Origin: an uncultured Coriobacteriaceae bacterium
GTDB taxonomy: Bacteria; Actinomycetota; Coriobacteriia; Coriobacteriales; Atopobiaceae
DNA: 64,000 bases
Assembly: GCA_902798915.1 (NCBI GenBank)
Contig: CADBYM010000001.1
Span: forward strand, 211,263 to 275,262
Reading direction: 5' to 3'
Positions 7,595 to 15,255 of the stretch are shown in pieces (within the stretch, counting starts at the first letter, position 1; every line of letters begins with the position of its first letter). The position numbers were made by a program, and so were the translations under genes. The notes below the pieces were generated by a model, which was not told where the DNA came from, searched no databases, and was given only the letters and a program-made list of their open reading frames with translations.

Positions 7595-10459
7595 ATGAAG
7601 CATAGACATGGCGTAGCGGCAAGGCTCTTTGCCGCAACGTGTGCGCTGCTGATGGCTGTGGGCATGCTGATACCCACCGCCCAGAAGGCGCGCGCGGACG
7701 AATCGAGGTACTATATTTCTTTGGAGATGAGTGCGGCTAATTGGAGTGAAACATCGGGGGAGTATGGCGTCGTAGCGTCGTGGTCCGACAGCTATTACGA
7801 CGATGATCCAAAGCATGACTTCACTGTCGCGGAGTACAAGAACAGTTTGGGAGAATCGTCATCGAGCCTGTCGCAAGAATGGTTGGCCTTGCTGAACCTG
7901 GACGATGCGGTGGGCGAGCATCCCGCAAACGGAGTCAAGGATTACCAGTTCTTTTCGCAGGAAGTGACATTGAATGGCGCGAAGAAGCGGGTCTGGATGT
8001 CGGCGAAAGCGTACGATTCGTACTACAAGGTCAACGCGGCGTCTGCTAGCAGCGACATGGGAACGGCGACGGTTACGTCCAATCCTGATGCCCGCGACGG
8101 TAGTTACAAGCCCGCAACCTCCATTGGAATTAAGGCGAATTCCAAGCCCGGATACAAGTTCAAGCAGTGGAAGCTGTCGCTGACGAACTTCGAATCGGAC
8201 GAGGTCAAGATCGCAGATGCGACCAGCGCAGAGACTACGCTCAAGTTGGGCGATGATGCCAGTCCCGTATTATCTGCAGACAAGCCGAAGACGGTCACGG
8301 TGACGGCGGAGTTCGAGGCGATGACGTACCAGATTACCACGGCCACAGACCCAGCCGACGGGAGTGGTGGCACGGTAAGCGTGAAGGTAGGCGGCGCCGC
8401 CGCGACAAGCGCCGAGACGGGCCAGACGGTTTCTGTCGACGCCTCTCCGGCGACGGGATACACCCTCTCGTCGATAACGTACAAGTATGGGGAAAGCACG
8501 AAGCCCGTGGATATCACCGAGGCGAAGTCGTTCGCGATGCCGGCTGGCGACACGACCGTAACGGCCAGTTTTGAGGCTGAGACGACCCCGGCACCGACCC
8601 CGACCCCAACACCGGCGACCTATACCGTCACCTTCGACGCCAACGGCGGCAAGGGCACCATGGAGCCGCAGGAGGTGACGGAGGGTGTGGCGACCAAGCT
8701 CGCTTCCAACGATTTCACGCGCGCGGGCTACGACTTCACCGGGTGGAACACCAAGGCGGACGGCTCCGGTGACTCCTACGACGACAGTCAGAGTGTGACG
8801 CTTGACGCGGACCTTGATCTCTACGCGCAGTGGGAGTCCGAACCGACGCCGACCCCGGATTCGGATCCAACCCCGACCCCGGATCCGGACCCGACCCCGA
8901 CGCCGACCCCGAATCCGGACCCGACGCCGACGACGGACCCGACCCAGGATTCGGACCCGACGCCGACGACGGACCCGACCCAGGATTCGGACCCAACCCC
9001 GACGCCGACCCCGACGACGGACCCGACCCCGACGACGGACCCGACGCCGATGACTTACACCATCAAGGTGAAGAAGCCCAAGAATGGCACCGTTGTCGCG
9101 AGTGCCAAGAAGGCCGCTGCCGGCAAGAGCATCACCCTCACCGCCACCCCAGCGAAGGCCTGCCTCTTCAAGGCGTGGACGGTAACCGATGCCGATGGCA
9201 ATACGATAAAGGTCAAGAGCGCGCTCAAGGCTCAGGCCGAGGGCGGTGCCAAGGTTGTCAAGGGCACATTCATCATGCCCGAAAGCGCTGTTACCGCGAG
9301 CGCGGTCTTTGAGGTAGAGCCGACCCCAACACCGGCGACCCACACCGTCACCTTCGACGCCAACGGCGGCGAGGGCGTCATGGACCCGCAGAAGGTGACG
9401 GAGGGCACAGCGACCGAGCTCGCCTCCAACGAGTTCACGCGCGCGGGCTACGGCTTCGTTGGCTGGAACACCAAGGCGAACGGCTCCGGCGACTCCTACG
9501 ACGACACCGAGAGCGTGACGCTCGCGGCAGACCTTGCCCTCTACGCGCAGTGGGAGGCAGCTCCTGTCGCGACCCACACCATTACCTTCGACAAGAACTC
9601 TGACGAGGCGACTGGCTCCATGGACCCGCAGGTGGTTACGGACGAGGTCGAGACGACGCTCAACTCCAATGCGTTCACGCGAGCGGGCTTCACCTTCGTG
9701 AGCTGGAATGCTGCTGCCGACGGCAGCGGTACCTCCTACGCGAATGGAGCGAAGGTCACTGCAACCGGCGACCTGACCCTCTACGCGCAGTGGAGCAGGA
9801 ACACGCATGAGGTACCGGCTCCCACGATGGGGACGAGTGTGGGCGGTTCCATCGTGTCGCGCTACACCGAGGTTACCTACACGATTACCCAGAGGATTCC
9901 GGCCGACACCGCGCAAGTCGGCATCTCATTTGACCTCTGTGAGACGATGTGCTACACCACGAACCCCGAGAACGTCGTTGTACGCACGGCTGACGGTGTC
10001 GAAGTCGCAGCAGCGAGGATTATCGACGGGCAGCACCTTGAGGTCGGCATTGACGATGCTGGCTGGCTGGCGAATCAAGATGTACAGATCTCCTTCTCCG
10101 CCAAGCTGCGCGATAACGCAAACCTTGCGCAGTACCTTAACGACGTGAGGAACACCGCTTCCATTCCATACCAGGCGCACACCCAGTTCTTGTACTCCGA
10201 CGGCAACACGGCAACGGCGGAGTCGGCAATCGAGCGGCACAAGTTCTCGATTCCCGTCGGCACCAAGTCTCCTACGACGGTTGTCGTGCGTGGCGCAACC
10301 ACTCCCACCACTTCCAAGAGCAGCAGCTCCGGTACCTCCGGTAGTTCTAGCAGCTCCCTTGCCAAGACGGCTGATCCCACGTCGGCTGCAGGTGCTGTGG
10401 CAGCAGCCTTTACGGGCATGGCGGCTATCGCAGCTGGGCGTACTCGCAGGCGCCGGTAA
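7595..10459 (+). CDS. Large secreted surface protein with InlB-type repeats and LPxTG-like sorting tail
   Basis: 954 residues. A signal peptide (residues 1-32, ending KARAD) comes first. Three Listeria-Bacteroides (Flg_new/InlB B) repeats start with VTFDANGG or ITFDKNS and end LYAQW, near residues 344-415, 582-652 and 661-733. A Pro-Thr-Asp linker (417-485) and a beta-rich 'bacterial repeat' domain (488-572) lie between the first two. A fimbrial isopeptide-type domain (about 740-880) follows, then a Ser linker and LAKTAD, a hydrophobic stretch and RTRRRR. That tail looks like a sortase signal with LAKTA in place of LPxTG. A cell-wall-anchored adhesin is likely. The ATG at 7595 precedes the signal peptide; ggagagagac is its ribosome site. 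Confidence 0.88.
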   Translation: MKHRHGVAARLFAATCALLMAVGMLIPTAQKARADESRYYISLEMSAANWSETSGEYGVVASWSDSYYDDDPKHDFTVAEYKNSLGESSSSLSQEWLALLNLDDAVGEHPANGVKDYQFFSQEVTLNGAKKRVWMSAKAYDSYYKVNAASASSDMGTATVTSNPDARDGSYKPATSIGIKANSKPGYKFKQWKLSLTNFESDEVKIADATSAETTLKLGDDASPVLSADKPKTVTVTAEFEAMTYQITTATDPADGSGGTVSVKVGGAAATSAETGQTVSVDASPATGYTLSSITYKYGESTKPVDITEAKSFAMPAGDTTVTASFEAETTPAPTPTPTPATYTVTFDANGGKGTMEPQEVTEGVATKLASNDFTRAGYDFTGWNTKADGSGDSYDDSQSVTLDADLDLYAQWESEPTPTPDSDPTPTPDPDPTPTPTPNPDPTPTTDPTQDSDPTPTTDPTQDSDPTPTPTPTTDPTPTTDPTPMTYTIKVKKPKNGTVVASAKKAAAGKSITLTATPAKACLFKAWTVTDADGNTIKVKSALKAQAEGGAKVVKGTFIMPESAVTASAVFEVEPTPTPATHTVTFDANGGEGVMDPQKVTEGTATELASNEFTRAGYGFVGWNTKANGSGDSYDDTESVTLAADLALYAQWEAAPVATHTITFDKNSDEATGSMDPQVVTDEVETTLNSNAFTRAGFTFVSWNAAADGSGTSYANGAKVTATGDLTLYAQWSRNTHEVPAPTMGTSVGGSIVSRYTEVTYTITQRIPADTAQVGISFDLCETMCYTTNPENVVVRTADGVEVAAARIIDGQHLEVGIDDAGWLANQDVQISFSAKLRDNANLAQYLNDVRNTASIPYQAHTQFLYSDGNTATAESAIERHKFSIPVGTKSPTTVVVRGATTPTTSKSSSSGTSGSSSSSLAKTADPTSAAGAVAAAFTGMAAIAAGRTRRRR
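8843..9050 (+). repeat. In-frame Pro-Thr-Asp minisatellite of the surface protein
   Basis: About 208 bp of ccgacgccgacc-type units encoding PTPTPD/PTTDPTQDSD. One 36-bp unit encoding PTTDPTQDSDPT is present twice in tandem. Such stretches form flexible wall-spanning linkers, and their length can change by slippage without breaking the frame. Confidence 0.8.
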
Positions 10460-10490
10460 TCATAAGAGCGTACGACAGGTACGATTCCTT

Positions 10491-10533
10491 GGTGGGTCCG
10501 GTGCGCAGCGGCACCCGACCCACCGCGTGTTTT
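10491..10533 (+). terminator. Rho-independent terminator after the surface protein gene
   Basis: A 14-bp stem with one mismatch (ggtgggtccggtgc / gcacccgacccacc) and a 6-nt loop is followed by gcgtgtttt. The rest of the gap to 10760 shows no gene; it is AT-richer from 10690 and probably holds the metA promoter, for which no clear box can be assigned. Confidence 0.75.
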
Positions 10534-10760
10534 GTGGGATGATGGATTCCGGCGAGATGGACTATACGATTCTTGGCTTGGTGAGGGGGCGTTGCATGTC
10601 GCGTCGAGTGTTTCCATTTGCAGGCACCTCCTCTTGCCGCAGGGACCTCACGTCTGCAGCGGATTCTTGCATAGCATCAAACGTTGTCGCCAAGTTTGTA
10701 AATATCATTATCGGAACCTGCGCTATCATGTAACGATACATTCCGCAGACAGGAGCTACC

Positions 10761-11732
10761 ATGCCCATAAACGTTGCCGACGGCTTGCCCGCAAAGAAGA
10801 TTCTGCACGACGAACGCATCTTTGCCCTCGAGGACGAGGTCGCGCGCAATCAGCAGATTCGGCCCCTCAAGGTCGCGATTCTCAACCTCATGCCCACGAA
10901 GATCGAGACCGAGACCCAGATTCTGCGCCTCATCTCCAAGTCGCCGCTGCAGGTGGCCTGTGACTTCATGCGCGTGTCGAGCCATGAGTCAAAGAACGTC
11001 TCGGCGGATCACCTCGTCAAGTTCTACGATACCTTCGAGGCATTCGAGGGAAAGAACTACGATGGTCTCATCATTACGGGCGCGCCGGTGGAGCACCTCC
11101 CCTTCGAGGAAGTGGACTATTGGGACGAGTATCGCCGAATCGTGGACTGGAGTCAGGAGCACGTCTTCTCGACGATGAACCTTTGTTGGGCGGCGCTTGC
11201 CACGTTGCACCACCTGTATGGCATCCGCAAGAAGCAACTGCCTGCCAAGCTCTTCGGCGTCTTCCCACAACGCCTGTGCGATGAGTACAACTTCCTCACC
11301 AACGGCTTTGACGAGGTGCACAACATGCCCCACTCGCGCCATGCGGCCATTGAGGTCGGCGACCTTAACGAGCATCCTGAGCTCCAGGTGCTGAGCGAGG
11401 GCTTCCACACCGGTCCTGCCCTCATCGCCACGCGGGACTTCCACGAGATCTACGTCACAGGTCACTTCGAGTACGGGCGCGACACCTTGGCGGATGAGTT
11501 CTGGCGGGACTTCCACCGTGGACTGCCCATCAAGGTGCCGCAGAACTACTTCCCTGACGACAACCCCGAGAACCAGCCCATCTTTACGTGGCGCGCGCAC
11601 GCGAACCTGCTGTATCGCAACTGGCTCAATTGGGTCTACCAGATGACCCCGTACGATTTGGCGCAGATACCTGCCGAAGTGGCAAGGCTTCACGCCGAGG
11701 CCGAAGCGCACAACGCCGTGGGCAAGTTCTAG
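10761..11732 (+). CDS. metA: Homoserine O-acyltransferase (probably acetyl-CoA-specific)
   Basis: 323 residues, collinear with MetA over its full length (PLKVAILNLMPTKIETETQ, GLIITGAPVEHLPFEEVDYW, NLCWAALATLHHLYGI, FPQRL). The catalytic cysteine falls at residue 142. Residue 111 is Glu (GAPVE), the residue tied to acetyl-CoA use in Bacillus MetA, where E. coli has Gly and uses succinyl-CoA. It therefore probably acetylates homoserine, the first committed step of methionine synthesis. No other methionine gene is next to it and no SAM riboswitch was recognised. Ribosome site: caggagctacc. Confidence 0.95.
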   Translation: MPINVADGLPAKKILHDERIFALEDEVARNQQIRPLKVAILNLMPTKIETETQILRLISKSPLQVACDFMRVSSHESKNVSADHLVKFYDTFEAFEGKNYDGLIITGAPVEHLPFEEVDYWDEYRRIVDWSQEHVFSTMNLCWAALATLHHLYGIRKKQLPAKLFGVFPQRLCDEYNFLTNGFDEVHNMPHSRHAAIEVGDLNEHPELQVLSEGFHTGPALIATRDFHEIYVTGHFEYGRDTLADEFWRDFHRGLPIKVPQNYFPDDNPENQPIFTWRAHANLLYRNWLNWVYQMTPYDLAQIPAEVARLHAEAEAHNAVGKF

Positions 11733-11840
11733 GCGTGCCCAATCAGCGATTGGCATGATCGAAATGCCTAACTCTGGGAAGGCGTGTACCCGACCCGCAC
11801 GTCTCTAAGGAACGTCGCCTGCAAAGATGCTGGCATCATC

Positions 11841-11846
11841 TATAAT
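11841..11846 (+). promoter_or_regulatory. -10 box TATAAT ahead of the acyl-CoA synthetase gene
   Basis: A perfect TATAAT hexamer lies 34 nt ahead of the GTG start. The -35 position is weak, so the exact promoter is not certain. Confidence 0.6.
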
Positions 11847-11880
11847 AGATTGGTTTTGTACACGCCAAAGGAGGCAATCT

Positions 11881-13515
11881 GTGATAGTTCCCGACATGCT
11901 TCGCCTCAACGCCGCGAAGTACCCCATGGAAGTCGCGCTTGTTGAGGTCAATCCCGAGCGTCAGGAAGACCGCCACATCACGTGGCGCGAGTACGACTTG
12001 GTGGAGACCACCGAAGACGAGCCGTATCGCCGCGACATGACGTGGTCTGTCTTCGACGAGCGTTCCAACCGCGTGGCAAACCTGCTGCTCTCGCGCGGAG
12101 TGCACAAGGGCGACAAGGTGGCCATCCTTTTGTACAACTGCATCGAATGGTTGCCCATCTACTTCGGCATCCTCAAGACCGGTGCGACGGCTGTGCCCCT
12201 GAACTTCCGCTACTCGTCCGACGAGATTGCCTACTGCATGGACAAGGCGGACGTGGACGTGCTCTTCTTTGGTCCGGAGTTTATCGGGCGTGTGGAAGAG
12301 ATCGTGCCACAGATTCAGACGGGCCGCCTGCTCTTCTATGTGGGTGACGACTGCCCCACGTGGGCAGAGAGCTTCCGTGAGCTGGAGTCGCTCTGCTCGA
12401 GCCACGACCCTCAGATTCCGCTCTTCGCCGACGACGATGCGGCCATCTACTTCAGCTCGGGCACGACGGGCTTTCCCAAGGCGATCCTGCACAATCACGA
12501 GAGCCTCACGCAGGCCGCCGAGATGGAGGCCATCCATCACAACACCACGCACGACGACGTGTTTCTCTGCATTCCGCCGCTTTACCACACCGGGGCAAAG
12601 TTCCATTGGATGGGAAGTCTTGCGACGGGATCGAAGGCCGTGCTGTTGCGTGGTGTGAACCCCAAGTTCATCTTCGAGACGGTGAGCCGCGAGCACTGCA
12701 CCATCGTGTGGCTGCTCGTTCCTTGGGTGCAAGACATCCTTGCCGCCATCGAGCGGGGCGACCTGCGGCTCGATGAGTACGAGCTCGACCAATGGCGCCT
12801 CATGCACGTCGGTGCGCAGCCGGTGCCCAAGAGCCTCATTCAGCGTTGGAAGCAGGTCTTCCCACATCATGACTACGACACCAACTACGGTCTCTCGGAG
12901 TCCACGGGGCCTGGATGCGTGCACTTGGGCATCGAGAACGTCGATCATGTTGGTGCCATCGGCGTGCCGGGATACCGCTGGGAGTGCAAGATCGTGGGTG
13001 AGGACGGCCATGAGGTGCGCCAGGGCGAGGTTGGCGAGTTGTGTGTGAAGGGCCCCGGCCTCATGACCTGCTACTACAACGATCCCGAGGCAACGGCCGA
13101 GACTCTCATCGACGGCTGGCTGCACACGGGCGATATGGCGCAGCAGGACGACGAGGGCTTCTATTGGCTCGTTGATCGCAAGAAGGACGTCATCATCACC
13201 GGTGGTGAGAACCTGTATCCCGTACAGATCGAGGACTTCCTCTCGGGCTACTTCGCCATTCAGGACGTGGCCGTCATCGGTCTGCCTGACGAGCGCTTGG
13301 GCGAGATTGCCGCCGCCATCATCGAGCTCAAGCCCGGTCGCAGCGCGACGGAGGAGGACATCAACCAGTATTGCGCCAAGCTGCCGCGCTACAAGCGCCC
13401 ACGCAAGATCATCTTTGCCGACGTGCCACGAAACGCCACGGGCAAGATCGAGAAGCCGCTCCTGAGGGAGCGCTATGGCGCCACCGGCCTCGTGGGCAAG
13501 GAGGCCAACGGCTAA
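11881..13515 (+). CDS. AMP-forming acyl-CoA synthetase (ANL superfamily)
   Basis: 544 residues with the family signatures: P-loop YFSSGTTGFPKAI near residue 193, YGLSES (A5), a TGDMAQQDDEGFYWLVDRKKDVIITGGENLYPVQIE hinge region, and NATGKIEKPLLRERYG with the C-terminal catalytic lysine. It activates a carboxylic acid with ATP and transfers it to CoA in the cytosol; chain length cannot be told. The GTG at 11881 is chosen because aaaggagg lies 6 nt ahead. It stands alone between metA and the sigma factor. Confidence 0.9.
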   Translation: MIVPDMLRLNAAKYPMEVALVEVNPERQEDRHITWREYDLVETTEDEPYRRDMTWSVFDERSNRVANLLLSRGVHKGDKVAILLYNCIEWLPIYFGILKTGATAVPLNFRYSSDEIAYCMDKADVDVLFFGPEFIGRVEEIVPQIQTGRLLFYVGDDCPTWAESFRELESLCSSHDPQIPLFADDDAAIYFSSGTTGFPKAILHNHESLTQAAEMEAIHHNTTHDDVFLCIPPLYHTGAKFHWMGSLATGSKAVLLRGVNPKFIFETVSREHCTIVWLLVPWVQDILAAIERGDLRLDEYELDQWRLMHVGAQPVPKSLIQRWKQVFPHHDYDTNYGLSESTGPGCVHLGIENVDHVGAIGVPGYRWECKIVGEDGHEVRQGEVGELCVKGPGLMTCYYNDPEATAETLIDGWLHTGDMAQQDDEGFYWLVDRKKDVIITGGENLYPVQIEDFLSGYFAIQDVAVIGLPDERLGEIAAAIIELKPGRSATEEDINQYCAKLPRYKRPRKIIFADVPRNATGKIEKPLLRERYGATGLVGKEANG

Positions 13516-13539
13516 AGGTCGTAAATGCATGAAAGGAAC

Positions 13540-13577
13540 GTGCCCCCTCGCTCGTGTATAGGGCGAGGGGGTACTTT
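13540..13577 (+). terminator. Terminator hairpin after the acyl-CoA synthetase gene
   Basis: A 12-bp stem (gtgccccctcgc / gcgagggggtac, one G-T pair) is followed by a short ttt tract. It separates the synthetase from the sigma-factor unit. Confidence 0.65.
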
Positions 13578-13638
13578 CATGGAAATGGTTTTGGGTGAAG
13601 CGTACGGTGCGAGGGCATTCGAGGCGACGGCGCGGCGC

Positions 13639-13644
13639 TATGAT
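13639..13644 (+). promoter_or_regulatory. -10-like TATGAT suggesting a leaderless sigma-factor transcript
   Basis: TATGAT ends 6 nt before the ATG at 13651, with no Shine-Dalgarno sequence between them. If this is the -10 box, transcription begins at the start codon. Leaderless genes are common in Actinobacteria. No -35 box is evident. Confidence 0.4.
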
Positions 13645-13650
13645 ACTCGC

Positions 13651-14151
13651 ATGCGAACGAAGCGCGACATAGAGGGAACCATACGTCGGCATGCCGATAC
13701 GGTCATGCGCGTGTGCTCCATCTACCTGCGCGATCAAGCCGACCGCGATGATGCGTTTCAGGAGACATTCCTACGGTATGCGCGTTATGAGCGCACGTTC
13801 AACGGAGACGAGCACCGCAAGGCATGGCTCATTCGCGTGGCGTCAAACGTGTGCAAGGACCAGCTGAAGAGTGCGGCGGCGCGCACCGAGTCGCTTGACG
13901 CGCTCGCCGACGAGGGCATGGTGCTTGCGGGCGACGATGGAGAAGAGGCCCAGCGCTCGCTGGAGCGTTCCGATGTGCTCAAGGCGTTGCGCTCCATTGA
14001 CGAGCGCTATGCCATCGTGCTGTATCTACGGTTCTACGAGAGCTATACCGCAGCACAGATCGGCAAGCTCCTAGGCATGCCCGAAAACACGGTGTACACG
14101 AACATCGCGCGCGGAAAGCGCCAGCTCAAGGGGGTGCTTGGCCGTGAGTGA
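13651..14151 (+). CDS. ECF-type RNA polymerase sigma factor
   Basis: 166 residues with region 2 (VCSIYLRDQADRDDAFQETFLRYARYERTF, core binding and -10 recognition) and region 4 (DERYAIVLYLRFYESYTAAQIGKLLGMPENTVYTNIARGKRQLK, helix-turn-helix for the -35), with no region 1 or 3. The frame is open further upstream, but those codons would cross a terminator hairpin; the ATG at 13651 fits the start of the domain. Its 3' end overlaps the next gene by 8 nt, the usual arrangement of an ECF sigma factor with its membrane anti-sigma factor. The target promoters are unknown. Confidence 0.9.
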   Translation: MRTKRDIEGTIRRHADTVMRVCSIYLRDQADRDDAFQETFLRYARYERTFNGDEHRKAWLIRVASNVCKDQLKSAAARTESLDALADEGMVLAGDDGEEAQRSLERSDVLKALRSIDERYAIVLYLRFYESYTAAQIGKLLGMPENTVYTNIARGKRQLKGVLGRE

Positions 14152-15148
14152 GCACGATTGGGAGCTCGACCTTGAGGGCTTCGACTGGAGCGTCGCGACA
14201 GGGTCGGACGATTCGGGGCCCGCATCGGCAGACGACGCTGCATTCTCTGAGTTCTTCGCGCAGCTAGACGGGGTGCGGGCGAGTGACGAGGTGCGCGCCT
14301 CGGCCCTCAAGGCGATTCTTGCGGATGACGATGCGCCTACGAGTGTCGTGCGCCCCAAAGCGGGAGGGGCGGGTACGAGCGGAAGGAAGAGACCGGCGCA
14401 CCTCAGGCGCAGTCGCAGGTCCGCCTCCCCGCGTCCTCGTCGTCTGCGGCGGGTCGCCTTGGCGGCATGTCTGCTTCTGGTGCTTACAGTTGTCGGCGTC
14501 GGCTCATGGTTCCTGCCATTCTCGCAAGTGGCTGTCGCTCAGGATGATCTGAGCGTGGAGTTTGGCGTCAACTTGTATGGGGTCACCGTGACGGCGACGG
14601 CTGAGGGCGAGGTGAGCAAGAAGGTCGTCTCGCAAGCGTCGGTGAGCAACCGACGCTTCGAGGATGCCCTCAACCAGGTACTCGATACGTACGACAAGCT
14701 GCGGGCAGAGGGTGACGCTGGTGCAAGCGTCGGCGTGGTGACGGTGGACGTGAAGACCCCAGGAGGCATCGGTGGGGAGGGCCTGCGCCGAGAGGTGGAG
14801 GGTGCCGTTGCCGGCCGTGGCGGCAAGGGGCATCAAGCCTTGCCCCAGCAGGAAGCCTTGCCGCAGCAGGATTCAATGACGCAGCGGGATGAGGCCTCGC
14901 CACGGCAGGGTGAGGCCATGCAGCAGCATGGTCCCGATGCGGGCGTGATGCAGGAGTCTGCACCGCACGACACCGTCGGGTGGGATGCCATGCCGCACGA
15001 CGCCGCACCACAAGACGCCGTGCCGCAGTACGAGGCGTCTGGGGGAGAGGCCATGCGGGGGCCGGGACAGCAGGAACCTGGCTTCGAGCATGCGCCGGAG
15101 CAGAATGGCTTTGGCGCAAGGGCATCTGGGAACGGTCCCCGAGCCTAG
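14144..15148 (+). CDS. Single-pass membrane anti-sigma factor, RsgI-like, with a Gln/Pro-rich tail
   Basis: 334 residues. The N-terminal 100 are cytoplasmic and would hold the sigma factor. One membrane segment lies at 103-125 (RRVALAACLLLVLTVVGVGSWF). The outer domain begins VAQDDLSVEFGVNLYGVTVTATAEGE, similar to the middle domain of RsgI anti-sigma factors. The last 80 or so residues are low-complexity (QALPQQEALPQQD..., HDAAPQDAVPQY) and probably sit in the wall. No zinc-binding HxxxCxxC motif is present. The GTG at 14144 overlaps the sigma gene by 8 nt, so the two are translationally coupled. The role is inferred from position and topology. Confidence 0.75.
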   Translation: MSEHDWELDLEGFDWSVATGSDDSGPASADDAAFSEFFAQLDGVRASDEVRASALKAILADDDAPTSVVRPKAGGAGTSGRKRPAHLRRSRRSASPRPRRLRRVALAACLLLVLTVVGVGSWFLPFSQVAVAQDDLSVEFGVNLYGVTVTATAEGEVSKKVVSQASVSNRRFEDALNQVLDTYDKLRAEGDAGASVGVVTVDVKTPGGIGGEGLRREVEGAVAGRGGKGHQALPQQEALPQQDSMTQRDEASPRQGEAMQQHGPDAGVMQESAPHDTVGWDAMPHDAAPQDAVPQYEASGGEAMRGPGQQEPGFEHAPEQNGFGARASGNGPRA

Positions 15149-15255
15149 GTACGCCTTGACTGAAAGCTGCATATAGGGATGTTTGGGTATGCTACAATCC
15201 GATAGTATCTGCCCGTAACCAAGTATCATTGCGACGCCCAGACAGGAGTGGCGCC

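Noticed and set aside
11836..13737. 633-codon open frame on the minus strand across the acyl-CoA synthetase gene
   Set aside because: It has no ribosome site or recognisable domain and lies antisense to a gene with all ANL motifs; long antisense frames are common at this GC content.
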